Below are positions 11,507 to 25,300 of a stretch of 64,000 nt of DNA, piece by piece. The first letter of the stretch is position 1, and every line of letters begins with the position of its first letter. Source of the DNA: Branchiostoma belcheri (lineage: Eukaryota > Chordata > Leptocardii > Amphioxiformes > Branchiostomatidae); assembly GCF_001625305.1 (NCBI RefSeq), contig NW_017802602.1, positions 3,821,226 to 3,885,225 of the forward strand, in the 5' to 3' direction. The translations under genes and the position numbers were made by a program. The notes below the pieces were generated by a model. That model saw only the letters and a program-made list of their open reading frames with translations, did no database searches and had not been told where the DNA came from.

Positions 11507-12407
11507 CAGTATTTCTCTTGATGTCAGATACAGAGGCTGAGCCTGGACCCGTCCAATAGAAACCCCAGACCCTAACAAGGAGAAGTCGTAGACATCATCC
11601 CTCCATGAAATAGCTTGTTATTTTGTAATCTTTTGGTGTATTTCAATAGAGATATTATTAGTCAAACTGTTGTAGAGTTTGCGAATATACTACTGGGGAT
11701 GGTACCCAGGCTACATTTGCCTGTACATGTAGGTCAATGACCAGACAAATGACCTGCAGACCAGACAAACAAGATTTATTTTCCTGCAGACTCTATAGGG
11801 GTAAAAATAGATAGGGCTGCCTGGGTCTGACCTACCAGCTGGAGGTATAAACAAAAACACTCTGTCCCAACTTTTGGGTCAAACAGACCATCCTATTATG
11901 AAGTAGGGGTGAAAAAGTGAAAATCCTTTTAAATCAAGCAATAAAAATATGCGACAACCTGCTAATGCACTCCAAAACACAAAGAGACTCAACAACTACC
12001 CACATACCAAAAATCATACCAAACCATCCCCTAGATTTTCCAAACATTCAACACAAAAAGTCCAACATTAAACATTTTGTAAATATCAAACGCAAACAGC
12101 TAGGGGACCCAAATTTAAACCACTAAACCATGGTAATAACAACTACATGCTACCTTAATATCGCACAAACAGTCCATAACGCGAAAACAACAGAATAAAA
12201 AAATTAAACTGCAGTACCAAGGTCAATCACCAGGGGCTCAAAGTCAACCTACACAATCTCCAAGGCCCCATCCATCAATCTGCCAAATATCGTACAGTTC
12301 CTTCTCACCGATCTTCAGATATCAGACCAAACATGAAACGGAGTAAAAACAGTACCCCCATTTTCATGGAGGGTAATTAGGTTAAGTGCCGACCTCAGGC
12401 TGACACA
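11507..12407. other. No gene recognised
   Basis: AT-rich spacer. A 69-codon open frame around 11917-12126 is low-complexity (Asn/Lys/His rich) and has no family resemblance. Confidence 0.4.
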
Positions 12408-13300
12408 CTGAGGACGAAACATGAAGGAGCTTTTTCAATAGGTAGTACTGCTTCAACACAGCTTCAGGCGTCTCCGCAGAAATTCTGAGGGAAGAGGTGC
12501 TTCCTAATCAGCTGATGAAAAATCAGCGGATTTTCATGAAAATACTAAGAGAAAACCCTAAATTTGAACATTTCGGGAGAGGTGCTAGGGGGAGAGCCCT
12601 TGCTTCATTGCTTGGGGAGAGCCCTGAGCTTGCACATATCAACCAAGCACTCCAGGTCACCCCTACTCTCCTCAATAATATAATATCCTCTAAATAAGTG
12701 CGTTGGCATCTTTAACATAATGATGACTAAATCGTAAATGAGGACGAAGCATGAAGGAGCTTTTTCAATAGGTAGTGGTCCAATGTGGCTTCAACACAGC
12801 TTGCTTATCATCAACCAAGCACTCCAGGTCACCCATACGTCTCCTCAATAATATAATATCTTCTGAATAAGTGCGTTGGGATCTTTAACATCAATACCTC
12901 AAGCTCTCTCATACATTGTACATGGGGCCATTGTAGCATTTGAATTAAGACTGTCACAATCAAGTACTGATCTTGTGTGAATATGACATGGATATCATAT
13001 TTCTTTACTAACAACATGGATGAAGCAATTTTGAACCATGATTTCCAAATATTTGTAAAACTACGCTATAATATTACGCTGTTTTTTTCATACTGGTAAC
13101 TCATACTATTATCATTTACATACAGACAAAATAAGGTATCTTATAATCAATGTAACATTTGCGAGCATTTGAATTAAGACTGTCACAATCAGGTACTGAT
13201 CTAGTATGAATATGACATGGATATCATATTTCTTTACCAACAGGCAGAAGCAATTTTGAATCATGATTTCCAAATGTCTATAAAATTACTGTAAAATGTT
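12408..13300. repeat. Cluster of direct duplications
   Basis: Three duplicated pairs are visible. GAGGACGAA(A/G)CATGAAGGAG with the following TTTTTCAATAGGTAGT occurs at about 12410 and 12739. ATCAACCAAGCACTCCAGGT with about 70 further bases occurs at about 12638 and 12808. A block of about 130 bp starting GCATTTGAATTAAGACTGTC occurs at about 12936-13070 and 13163-13300. A partner of the 7075-7280 repeat lies inside at 12473-12612. The segment at about 13061-13150 (CGCTATAATATTACGCTGTT) recurs at 16188-16272. Confidence 0.75.
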
Positions 13301-16300
13301 TGCAGTGGTTCTAATTTTGAAGTTTTCAGAGTGACCTCTTGAATACAAAATCATACAATGTAACACTGTGGATATGTGTTTCCATTGTACTATTACTACT
13401 GTATTACAGAATTGTTTCAACCGCAAACTTACAACACAGCAAAAACCTCACACTGCAAAACTAAGTCCCCTGCAAAAATAAATGTTCACAGTACAGTGTT
13501 AAATGTAAATAACATCAAGTTTGGAAACAATGACCAAGTCTCTTGTATTTACCGGTAACCTCCTTGGTGTAAATCAGCATTATAACTGTATATGTCAGTA
13601 CCAATAACTTCCATAAAATGAATGTGTGGTATATAAATTGATATAACATCTATAGCCATAGACCACTAATTCAATCTTCTGTATTAATATGCATCTACAT
13701 AATATCATAAGGCTTCAATTATACTTCGTGTAAGCTAAATGGCTAACAGTAGGGACATACATCAATCATGCAAACGACATCATAATATATGCATTTCCTT
13801 TTTGTATGCCATGACAATGCCATTGTGAGTTTTTGCTTAAGGCTTTATAGTATTTACAAAACAAGCTTAATAAAAAAAATGGTACTTATTTATTTTGTCC
13901 TGAATTGTTGACTTTCAATCACAAAAATAATTTTGCAATAAGTATACAAAATCCATATACAAATTTTAGTGGTTTCAACAAAGTTGATATTTGGAATAAC
14001 AGATTTATTTTAAACAAAGATTATATATTAATCTATAACCTTTATGGATAGAAAATTGCGAATGAATTTTTTAGCCCAAATCTACAGGGCAAAACCTAAA
14101 TAATGGTATAATTTTTACACATACGTGCTAAACAAAAAAGCATTAACATCTGACACCTTCCCAAATGCATGCCAGACAACCAATAAGGTATTGTATTACA
14201 TTCATTAGGTAGCCTTTGTTTTTATTCATGTTCGTCAACAAAGAAACTAACAAATGGCAACGAAAACATAACCTCTTCAGTCCTGTAACTCAATTTTTCA
14301 CCATTTCCAGACAAAAATATGCAAGACACTCAGTAGCATATGACAAGTAATCATCTAAGTAACCCCTATGCATGCGTGAACTAAAGACATTTGGCAGGTT
14401 CCCATATACATGTGACACATCCAATATACAATCCAATTAACTTAATCAGGCGGCCTATGTTGATTCAATTTCCCTCGAACAACCAATGGCGGCTCAAATC
14501 CTCTTTTCAAACTCTCTCTGATTGGCGGGATCCCTTGTCAGCTACAGTTCCGGTTGACCGAGAAACCCAAACGATACACCAAAACGTCAGAGGTCGCCGT
14601 ACGACATTATGTCGTACCCAACGCGAACAGAAAGGCGAACAATGCAGCGAGGGATACGTAACGACGAGGTTATTGATTGAAGAGGGGGGAGAACCAATGG
14701 TATCGGTAATTTAATCCGTCCTCGGGTGTTCTAACTTTCCCTGCTACACTAGAATTACCGAGAGCTAATCCAGGGCAAGGGTTACGCTGTATAGGCCTTA
14801 TGACCCTCTCTATTGCCAAGCCTCTTATGTTACTCATTATGAGGTGAACAGTCAATTGAAGAGTACTAGGGACAAGTGGCAGTGTCTTGTGGCACGGGGA
14901 CGGCCAATTTCACACTGCTAGCACAGGGCTGGAAGTTTATTTTTATGAATACAGCTGAATACACTGGTGTGTATTACCTAGTAAATGTGTAGTTCAAAAA
15001 AAAGGATTTGGGATGAAGTTGAACGTCTGTGAAACCTTATGATTTTAAAATTACAACGAATTCCATAGCTAACTTTAGAGTGTTAAACAGACATTTCAAA
15101 TGTCATGAATATACAATTATACGATACATTTATGTGTGTAACCCTACAAAAATATCTAGGTACACCAGTGCATCCACAGTCAGAAATCTAGGTGCACCCA
15201 AAGTCAGAAATGTAAGGTGCACAGCTCCAATTTTGGGTGCACAAAGGTGTATATGCACAAAGTATTTCCAGCCCGGTACATGTATATGGAATGTACTTAT
15301 GTAGCTTTTAATACTACCAAGGTGGTTCTAACACCTACACAAATACCTAGGTGCACCCACAATCAAAAATCATGTGCACAGCTCCAATTTGGTGCACACA
15401 AAAGGGCCCAGTATTTCCAGCCCTGTTGGTCCTATGTAATGTAGACAGGCACAACCCAGAATGTCTTATTGTATTTATCCACTGCCAGAACAGCGGACAT
15501 GGGTCAACTGTGTTGTGGGCTTTGCACAAAGGACTAGATGTAAAATTACATGACTTGTACGTCAAAAACATAACCAGCATGTTACCATTTGACCGTGCTC
15601 CTCGCTTTTCTTCCACGCTAGGAAAAGAATGTATCAGATTCCCAAACAATATTCTTCCAACGCTTGCGAAAACCTGGTATGTTTTCGTGGAAAAATTTCC
15701 GCCTGTATAATCGCAACCTGAATCCAACTATAGTCTTGAAAACTGCCTCTGAAAGCCACAAATCCTATACTTCAAATTTCCTTTGTATAACTGCCAAACG
15801 CAGAAGAAAACAGAGACGTAAGGGGCTTCATGCTGTTTAACATGGTTTAGATTTGCACTGTTCTCAACAAAGAGGAGTTAATATGTGACAAGAGGGTCCC
15901 AACAACAACGGACTTTGGAGTTCATAAATAGGTCATTAAAAATGAAGTGCTGCAAACACGATTAACTTCAACCTGACAACCTTGGACGACAAAAACATGT
16001 GAGAGCGACATTCAATAGTTCTTAAATTGCACACTACAGTAAAGCATAAAACCTGGAAAAGTGTTGATTTGGGGGAGGGGGGCACAATGAAAAAATTATC
16101 TTTCTCACAGACAGGCGTAGGAAAAATATAATTCTGTGGTACTGTTAACATTGAAAGCTACATACGTACTACTTGAAAAGGGTTCCAAGCTATAATATTA
16201 CGCTGTTTTTTCATACTGGTAACTCATACCATTATAATTATTACATACAGACAAAATACGGTATCTTATAACTTCAGTATTTCTAGAATTTGTATTCTAC

Positions 16301-17452
16301 TACAAAAAGATATGACTGCGCATAGCGTCATACGCAAAAAATTCCAAATCACGCCAGGCGTATGTGAACGCTTGTTTCAATCGCGATAACGTGGCCTCGT
16401 GTTAAACTCAACGCAGCGCCCAACTCTTCGGCAAATTCTTTGATTTGATTATCATCACCTTTCTGTTAGCTGCAGTCAAACAACAGAGGTGTAATAACTA
16501 ATCTCGTTACCGAGCAAAGCTGTACGATTGGCCCAGATTTAATTCTAATCACTGGAACACCAAACCCTTCACAGCTGAGATGTTATTTCAGATTCTACCA
16601 AGCATGGAGTAAACAAAAACAAGGCCATGATAATAAATAACAACACACAGGAACACCCTTATTTGATGTGTATGCTTCGCTGACAATGGTTTGTGTTTGC
16701 TTGAAGACTAAACTCCCCCAATCCAAAGTTTTACAACAGAGCAATGTCCCGGCTATAACCTGTATTTACAGTGTGTTTGTTAAGTGATAACCGACTGTGA
16801 ACTTCTGTGACTTCTGATAAACACAGGCCGTAGTGTTGTCATGCCTCAGGTCCTGAGGCACATTCCAGGCTTTTTGAGTAAACACTGGACAGTTGGGACG
16901 AGTTAGGGCCGCGCTAGGAGGGAATCTGGGCTGGGTTTTATGTAGGGTTATGAGTAGAGGGTTGGTAGAAGTCGTTACGAGGTATCGGGGTTTTTCTGCG
17001 GGCATCGGGAGGGGCAACGGGCTGGTCGGCGGGCAGGCAAGGCGAGCCGCCCGCCCGTCCCTCAGGGATAGCCCGCGGGGGCAACACAAACGTCATACCT
17101 GATCGGAATCACACAACAAAATCGTTCATCTGGTCACACAAACGTAGCGTACGGCCATTTCTGCTGTCCAAACCAATCTTTGGCCCCTACAAACATACGT
17201 GGCTAAAGGACGATGACCAAACTGTGGTGTGACATTTGCGAATTAATCATTCAACCATACAGGCAGACGACATCAAAACTCAAACACACACACAGGCACC
17301 ACATAACACAAGTTTCTGGGTTCAGTATCCTCACATATACGTTCCTAACACAATTTTATCGATCTCGGACGAATTTGGATGTTATTATCGCCCTGTGGGT
17401 TGTATATTTGATAGGAATGCCGGAGAGATTTTGCCCCGCATATCTGACATAC
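13301..17452. other. Gene-poor spacer with several repeats
   Basis: A TACTGTAAAT-family element lies at about 13396-13497. Two related blocks containing CTAGGTGCACCCA, GTGCACAGCTCCAATTT and GTATTTCCAGCCC lie at about 15148-15285 and 15335-15432. The segment 16188-16272 duplicates 13061-13150. Composition becomes GC-rich from about 16880. No exon could be assigned to a known family. Confidence 0.45.
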
Positions 17453-17668
17453 CAGGTTGTCCTCGCCGCTGGGAGTGACAGTAGAGCTGGTGGCCACCGC
17501 CGCCGTCTCGCCTGCCGGCCCTTCCTCCGCTGCCTGGTCGCCGTTTACCAGCACCACGCCATCGTCTGTCTTTCTCTCGGCGTATCTAAGCGTCAGACAG
17601 TCCTGTTTCTCGGCGGGCACAGAGCCGAGGGAGTCCCATGCTTCGTGATTGAGCTGCACGCTCGCCAT
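17453..17668 (-). CDS. Possible first coding exon of an unidentified minus-strand gene
   Basis: Reading the minus strand, an ATG at 17668-17666 opens a 72-codon frame that ends exactly in phase at a good donor (CTG|GTATGTCAG, intron starting at 17452). The predicted peptide starts MASVQLNHEAWDSLG, contains a run of acidic and small residues (QAAEEGPAGETAAVATSS) and ends in GEDNL. It lies in the most GC- and CpG-rich part of the left half of the window, as expected near a promoter. I do not recognise the family and found no matching downstream exon between here and position 1, so the rest of the gene would lie outside the window or be missed. It could be a chance frame. Confidence 0.35.
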
Positions 17669-17699
17669 TTGTGGGGCAGAATGATTTGAGATCCGCACT

Positions 17700-20067
17700 T
17701 CCAGTCAGTCCGTCCCAGTCTTGGAGAGAGAAAAAAAAATGACGATCAATTCGCTCAATCAAACCTGTCAAACTGATCGATCGGTGCGAATCTTTCCAAG
17801 AAACTCCTCGCGCGTGTGGTGTGCAGGCCCAAACCGTCTTCCCAGGAGCAGCGTTTTTTTTTAAAGGACGTGCCGCATAGATAAGATGAGGAAATGTGTT
17901 TTTGCTTTTGTCTCTGTGGCTGGGCTGTTTGTGTGCCTTCACCTGCCTCATCCGGGCACTTCTGAGCTAGCAACGAGCGCCCCACAGCGAACTTTAGCGG
18001 TATCGCAAGGGTGCGGCAGAAAACTCTGCCTTAGGCAATGATACAACAACAAAGAACATCCTGTCAGTCTTGAAATTAGGATTAATTTGCTCCAACCGAA
18101 AGTCTGTCCTTGGCACAACCCTTTTCACGATGTGCAATGAACGGGGAAAAAAACAAAATACTTCATTTAACATTGTGACGTTTACTGAAAACATTTTTAC
18201 CTACGTGAATTGTGATTTTGGATTAAAATTTGCATTGAATATTTTCCGCTATCGAAAAAAAATGCGACGGTAACATTATAGTTGCCACACACACAAATCA
18301 ATATGGTTAATTTTGTATCATTGTTATTTAAAAGTCAGCCATATGTTATAATATAGCTGAATGTCGGTTTCCCACATAAATTAGTTGAATACTAGTATTG
18401 TTGTGATGTGTCCTATCAGATATGATATTATATTTTTGCCACAACGAATTCCATATAACATTTACGTTTATATAATTTGTTTGCCAAAATGCCTATAAAA
18501 AGCCTGATATGATTTGCCTGGTCACGTGACCGTGTAATCGCTGATTGGCGCTGCGCAATTTTTTCCGGTAAAAGGTGACCTTGGAAGTCGGTTACGTCAT
18601 TACAGAAGGGCAACGTAGCCTGCAAAGCAGGCTTCTTGGTTGGGCCTTGTGGGGCGCTAGAGAGAGGCTAATAGACCAGGGGACTGTTTCGAAGGCAACG
18701 GACGGTTTTCATACAATGCCTTTGTGGTGAAACATGACAATGACAAGTTTATTCATTAAAATATTTTTGTAACATGAAATTTGTAACATGAATATTGTTA
18801 GATATTGGCATTGAATGCTAGTACTAGTAGTTTGCAAGCTCTCAGGGGCAATGATGTAGATTCTAGAATTGAAAGTATTTTCCTATGACAAAAGAAACGG
18901 TGCAGAACATTGAGAATCAATTTTGCGGTGGTAGCTGTACATAAGATAAGCGAATAGGCGGGTAAGCGAATAGACGGTTTACGACATCTAAACTGTATCC
19001 AAACCTATTTTAGTCTATTTCATCCTCTCTACAAATAGCGAAAGAGACTTGGCAGCTATAAGAGGCCCGGATACCAGGCTAGCAAAATTAGCCTCTACAA
19101 TAGGCATTCTGGCGGGCTTTTGTCCTGATAGATTGTTTTATGATTATGTATATTTTTTCGATAATAGCCGTGTTATGATAGCCACCAACATTTCCGTCAA
19201 AACTGTAACTGTAACAGAAAAGAAAAGAAAGGGAAATTCTCGAAAAGCTGATTTCGAGGCTACAACAAACATTACACGTTTTATTGACGAGGATGTCACC
19301 AGAATCGCCGAGGAGGGATTTGGAGGTCATCCCTGCAGACGGGAGAGGACAAATGTGCGCTTAATTGATCGACGTGGACAAAAGATACAGTGTTAAGTGT
19401 TTGACTGGACGGGTGATAACTATCTCTCATTTGCCCCGTGGTTTGTCGTGATAGAACACGGTAGTTCCCGTACACTGTTGGGGAGGGTCTGCATGCGTTT
19501 TCCTGTAGCGAAATATATTTTAACTCATCAAGAATGAATAGATGAATGGAAGACATTTATTGTAGGCTTATGCTCTTAGATGCTAAGTACAGGTCATGGC
19601 GATGAAGTAGCCTTAGGTACAATTACAGTGATATATAAATACATATATAAGAGTCTGGTAGCAAAGACCTAACGTATACTACATTGTTCATCGTTAACCA
19701 ACTTAGACTAGTTATGTTCATGTAGCAAAATTTCTCGGTCTGTGAAAAATGGAGGTTTCACGGAACTACTATATAAGTTCACAGTGAGTAAAAGAAAGTT
19801 GGCGAATTTCTTGTTGGCGGTAATGATAAATTCGCGGTACAGAAGTGACCGCAAAAACCGTGAATGTAAAAGAACCGTGAAAATAAAGAAAGAAAAAACG
19901 GAATTACAGCATTGCCACTCTTCATCAATTCATCGAAAAACGTTGCTAACCTTCTTAAATTTACCGTTAAGCTATGCCAGGTTCCCTCCATACAGACCCC
20001 CCTGTTCGCTACACCACTGGTCCCCATGAAATACAGACAGGGGAAATTAACGCCGTGTCCTTATCGT
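17700..20067. other. Spacer without a recognised gene
   Basis: A GC-rich shoulder to about 18000 continues the possible promoter region of the preceding exon. A short palindrome AGCCTGCAAAGCAGGCT lies at about 18616-18632. A TACTGTAAAT-family fragment with repeated CGCGGT and ACCGTGAA blocks lies at about 19733-19888. No coding family is seen. Confidence 0.4.
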
Positions 20068-21095
20068 GTAGTAAGTACGTACAACAGGTGATGTACTGTT
20101 ATTGTCATGTATCTACTGGCACATCTGACCGTTAACGGGCTTTGGATGGTACATGTCACATGCAGGAGAACGGTAGCCTCTACCAGGCGTCGGGAGGCGG
20201 TTGGAAAGAGAACTTGGCCAGAAAGACAGATAACATTAATAAAATTGAGTCCGTACAACAGGCTAGGTGATGTACTATCATTGTCATGTATCTCCTGTCG
20301 CATCTGACCGTTAACGGGATTTGGATGGTACAAGATACTGTTAGATGTCACATGCGGGAGAACGGTAGCCTCTACCAGGCTTCGGGAGGCGGCTGGAAAG
20401 AGTAGAAATTGGCCAGAAAGACAGATAACATTGAGTCCGTACAACAGGTGATGCACTATCATTGTCATGTATCCCTGTCACATCTGACCGTTAACAGGCT
20501 TTGGAAGGTACATGTTTCTGCGAGATGTCACATGCGGGAGTAAGGTCTAGCCTCTACCAGGCTTCGGGAGGAGGCTGGAAAGAGTAGAAATTGGCCAGAA
20601 AGACAGATAACATTGAGTACGTAGAACAGGTGATGTACTATCATTGTCATGTATCTACTGCCACATCTGACCGTTAACGGGATTTGGATGGTACATGTTA
20701 CTGTGAGATGTCACATGCGGGAGAATGGTAGCCTCTACCAGGCTTCGGGAGGCGGTTGGAAAGAGTAGAAATTAGCCAGATAAAAATGAGTCCATACAAC
20801 AGGCGATCCACAATCATTGCCATGTATCTTCTGGCACATCTGACCGTTAACTGGCTTTGGAAGGTACATGTTACTGTGAGATGTCATATGCGGGAGAACG
20901 GTAGCCTCTACCACCGGGCTTCGGAAGGTGGCTGTAAAGAGTAGAAATTGGCCAGAAAGACAGATAACATATTGATTGCGTAAAACAGGTGATGTACTAT
21001 CATTGTCATGTATCTCCTACCACATCTGACCGTTAACGGGATTTGGATGGTACATGTTACTGTGAGATGTCACATGCGGGAGAATGGTAGTCTTC
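20068..21095. repeat. About 180-bp tandem satellite, six copies
   Basis: The recurring core is ATTGTCATGTATCT, CACATCTGACCGTTAAC, TTTGGATGGTACATGT, GAGATGTCACATGCGGGAGA, GGTAGCCTCTACCAGGCTTC and AATTGGCCAGAAAGACAGAT. Copies of the first core lie at about 20102, 20281, 20461, 20643, 20816 and 21000, giving periods of 173-184 bp. The copies differ by scattered substitutions and small indels. The last copy diverges after GGAGAATGGTAG at about 21090. Confidence 0.9.
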
Positions 21096-21232
21096 ACCAG
21101 TCTCCTTTGCAGGCTGAATAGATATAGGACCATATAGAGATCGTCCTAAAAAGGGGGATATCGTTGGCCAGAGAACTTGGCCGGCCAGAGAGTGTCCGGT
21201 GGAGAATGGACCCCTTACTGGATACGTAGACC

Positions 21233-21233
21233 G

Positions 21234-21282
<49 letters not shown>

Positions 21283-21325
21283 TGACAGACAGAGAGAGAG
21301 AGAGAGACAGGGGGAGAGAGACAGA

Positions 21326-21387
<62 letters not shown>

Positions 21388-21402
21388 ACAGACAAACACA
21401 CC
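21233..21402. repeat. Compound microsatellite (GA)n, (GACA)n, (CA)n
   Basis: Runs of GA, GACA, GA, CA and GA repeats follow one another with few interruptions. Frames encoded here on either strand (Arg/Glu, Ser/Leu or Cys/Val repeats) are products of the repeat. Confidence 0.95.
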
Positions 21403-22374
21403 CCAAACAATATCAGCTCCCGGAGATGGCGATATGAGAGTTTGATACGCACAACGTCGCCTTAGTAGTTGTGTATAACCTCTTTGATATAACACAGCCG
21501 AGGATATAGTCGTCTCCCTACCCGTAGGGTTTAATTTTACATGAAAGGATGCGTGTGTACGTACGTAGGCATTTCGACGAATGTGCTGGAAGAAGCTTTT
21601 TCTTATATAAACACAATGTTGCTTAGGGATCATGTGGTCTTGGCCGCAATGTGTTTATTCTATCTATTGATCACATCTTGTGGACATCCCAAAACTGATG
21701 CAAGCGTGCGAAGAAAAAGATGGACAAAGAGAAAAAAAGTTGCCTGCCTTTTGAAACCTAGGCTTGATCGATCACGAAGGTTGTAAAAGTGACAGAACAC
21801 GTACAAAATTGCATAACAAAATCAAAGCTCTATAGTCTTCTATGTGATATAACTTTTCTAGTTTCAGAAACTGGTGTGGCAAACTAACTTTACCTGAAGT
21901 TCGTGTGACAGGGCATAATTTTCTTCTTTTTTTTGCGAAGCGAAAATTGATGGGCGCTAGGATGTCATTCATAAAATCAGGTCAATGTGACCTTACACTA
22001 GCCTCGGTGCCATCCAATATTCTACGTACGGGGCTCCTTATACTAGTACTAGGCCCGAAAAATTTATTAAGAGAGCGAGTATCAGACGCTTGCGCCGGTC
22101 TACAAAAAGGATGGCACCCAGGCTAGCCTTACATAAGGAGAGTACTAACTCCATGATTAAACTGAGGAGATCTAGATGTGCGCCTAAAGATAGATGCGAG
22201 GTTATCTTGTCAAATCGGCCTCCCCCGTTTTCTTATAACCTTTTTGGACCGCCCCGCGTGTAGGTACCATGTTTAGTTACAAGAGCAGTTTTCTACGTAT
22301 AGTCAGTAAGGCTTAGAGGGAAGAGGACTTGAACTAGCTGCGGGCGCGGTTTACCGTTTGGAAAGGACGGAGGG
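21403..22374. other. Upstream flank of the calcium-sensor gene
   Basis: A lone end of the 29.1-kb TIR element (GGATGTCATTCATAAAATCA plus GGTCAATGTGACCTTA) lies at about 21960-21995. The 5' untranslated region and promoter of the downstream gene should lie in the last few hundred bases. No clear TATA box is seen. Confidence 0.4.
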
Positions 22375-25300
22375 ATGGGCAAGGCTTTATCTTGTCTAGT
22401 CTGCCGTGGCGGGAAAGGACGGTCAAACAACAGGGGACGAAAACAATCTCGAAGGATGATCGCCCAGCTGGCACGAAAGACAAATTTCAACGAAAAAGAG
22501 GTCCGTCAGTGGCAGAGTTTGTTTCTCAAAGACTGTCCGGACGGCCTGCTGTCTGAAGACAAGTTCGTGACGTTCTACTGCGCTTTCTTCGAGTCTGTGG
22601 ACGACCAGGAGAAGGTTTCCCTGGCGAGGCAAATCTTCCGCACGTTTGACCAGGACGGGAACGGACAGGTGGATTTTCCGGAGTTCTTGCGGGGCATGAG
22701 CGCGCTGCTCCGCGGGACCACTGCGCAGAGGCTGCGGTGGGCCTTCAGTATGTACGACATCGACAACAACGGCGTCCTCAGCCGGCCAGAACTCCTAAAC
22801 GTCCTGAAGGTAAACTTCGTCCCCCCATTCATGATAGATAAAGCTTTGTCTGGCTATTCTTCATATTAAAGACACGAGACGTTTTTATCTTAAAGTTGGC
22901 TTATAGATAAGCTCGGTGAGAGACGAGGTGGCTACAGAGGGGATTTGTACAAGCGCATGATAGCTGTAATGTCATTTGTCACTACCCCCCTCTAAGAGAC
23001 AATTTCTCATGCCGAAATGGTCCGTTGACAAGATGTGACAAGTTGCAAAATAGTTGTGAAATAGACTTTATATGAATTTGTATTTTTAGAAGCTGTAAGA
23101 ATATTTGTTCCCAGTATATATCTCCACAAAGGTCCATTTGAAAAACCACCCTTCTCAGTGAAGTGACGTACGCGTAATGACGAAGTTAAAAGGCTAGGGG
23201 TGTAATCTTATGTTTAGCTGAAAAAAGGTAGAAAGACAAACCGGAAAAAAAGTTTAACGGGCACGTTTGCTTTGTGTACTTAATTTTAGCATATCAGTGA
23301 AATACCATAATATATATGCTTACTCGCTAACATAGATCATGTTTCAATAGACGTAATTCCAGGTATAGCTCCGGATCCGCGCAAAAAAAACACGTTTGAT
23401 TTGCAACTCGTTTTGATTTTAATATGTGGTACCTTTTGCATATTTTTCTACTTCTGTACTTTTAAATATTTATCTATATATTTTGAAACAAAATGTACCT
23501 GCTTTGTTTACATTTCGACCTCAAGGGAAGCACTGTAGTAAATAAACACCTATAGAATGATCGGGATGACACCTTTTGTATCAATATCACTTTAAGAGTA
23601 ATTCCGTGAGTTATCGTTATGTTATAATTTATGAGATGCCTTTAACTTTACATGTGCAGTATTTTATAAACTAATATATAAGATATATTAACTAATATAT
23701 AAGATATATTGTATGAACTAAGAAGCCATTTTTCACCTGATGTAGATGCCTTTTAATGTAGTAAGAAGAATCAACCCTATCCCAGAGCAGTCTGATATCC
23801 GTGAGGAGAAAAAAGTGATGTCACTGACAGAAAACGGTTGCTTGTTTTGTATCGTAAGTTGGTTCTAGCTATTTATGGGTGGTACCCAAAAAATAAAGAG
23901 ACGCATCGAGTAGCTTGTCTTTTTTTTGGGGGGGGGGGGCTATTTCAAACGCTTCAAGTATAAAATGATAGCAAAATGTGCTAAGAAATGACAGTAAATG
24001 TCAATTTCTAGCAAATTTCCTAATACAGCTTTTTTACACAATTTTTTTTTCGTTTTACCGCCATGAACTTTATATCGGATGCCTTAAGAGATGTTTTCCA
24101 TGTAGCGGTCCGCACTGGAACTATGAGTTGGCAATCACATCGCCAACAACAGATGATATATATACGCTAACTAAACGTTGGTTTAAGTGCGGGAAGTTAT
24201 GACGTAAACACATGGGAAAATCTTGGAATCATCTGCAGAAACCCCGATGTTTAAATCCCCCGATTAGATACGCCGCACAGATTCCCAAACGAGAAATAGG
24301 AGCGTTCCAATCAGCTCTGACAGGTAAATGTTGGTTAATAGCTGTTATAAATGTGCTCCCATCTTATCTATCGCGGCAAGTTTTCGTTTGGGGGGAGGGG
24401 GGTAAATCGGCAGATGTTACGGACAAGACTCACGTGCTACCATTATCTCCAAGCAGATGTCCTGGTGGAAATATTCCCATGGATGCTTAAGCTTGTTACG
24501 TATAGACGGGACAGTTAGGAAACTTATAATATAGGGGTTTTCACTCATTTTTCTAGGCGGCGGCCATATTGGTGTCCCCGATTTGCATGTTCCTACCTCG
24601 TCTGTACAACTCCTCAAATATATAACATCGTCCAATCTGTTCTCAAGTGAATCGGTGCAATATAGCACGGCATAGGCTGCTTGGGAGTCAAACAGACAAC
24701 CTTTAGTTATCAGATCTTATCAACCAAGGCCACCATGCCACCTGCAGTTTATTACTTCAGTAAAATTTAAGTTCACAAAAACAAGGTTTGCCCACTTTGA
24801 CAGTGTAAAACCTGCACTATACCGATTAACCTAAAAGAAAGATCAGTTTTGATCCTACAGAAATGCGTAACCTTTGGTAGATAATTTACGGACCAAATAG
24901 AACGAAACTAGAACAGCAGTTTCAAGTTGATCAATACGACATTTAGATTACGGATAAGAAAAACAAGTCTTGGACTTAAAATCTAGAGGCAGACAAAATA
25001 GGGTCGTAAAAAGATGCGCAGCAACATGAAAGCCCGAAGCCGAAAACCTCAGAACAGCCTGTTACGAATTTGCTGGCGATGTACCAAAGTAACTCTCGGA
25101 TATACAGATCGTGAAGATGCTATCTGGGTGGTCTGACTGTCGGGACTAGCGTTGATGGAAGACATTAGGCGCTTTTCAGAGGAGAAATAACCTCAGAACA
25201 CAATGTGGTGAGACTGCACATCGACCTATCCGAACACCCCTACCCATCCTATCACAACCATTACGCCACGAGCTTCAGATACTACAGCAGATTAAAGTGC

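Noticed and set aside
15347..15727. Overlapping frames of about 120 codons on both strands
   Set aside because: They overlap a duplicated GTGCACAGCTCCAATTT repeat and show no family resemblance.
21057..21633. Ser/Leu/Cys/Val- or Arg/Glu-rich frames
   Set aside because: Products of the GA/CA microsatellite.
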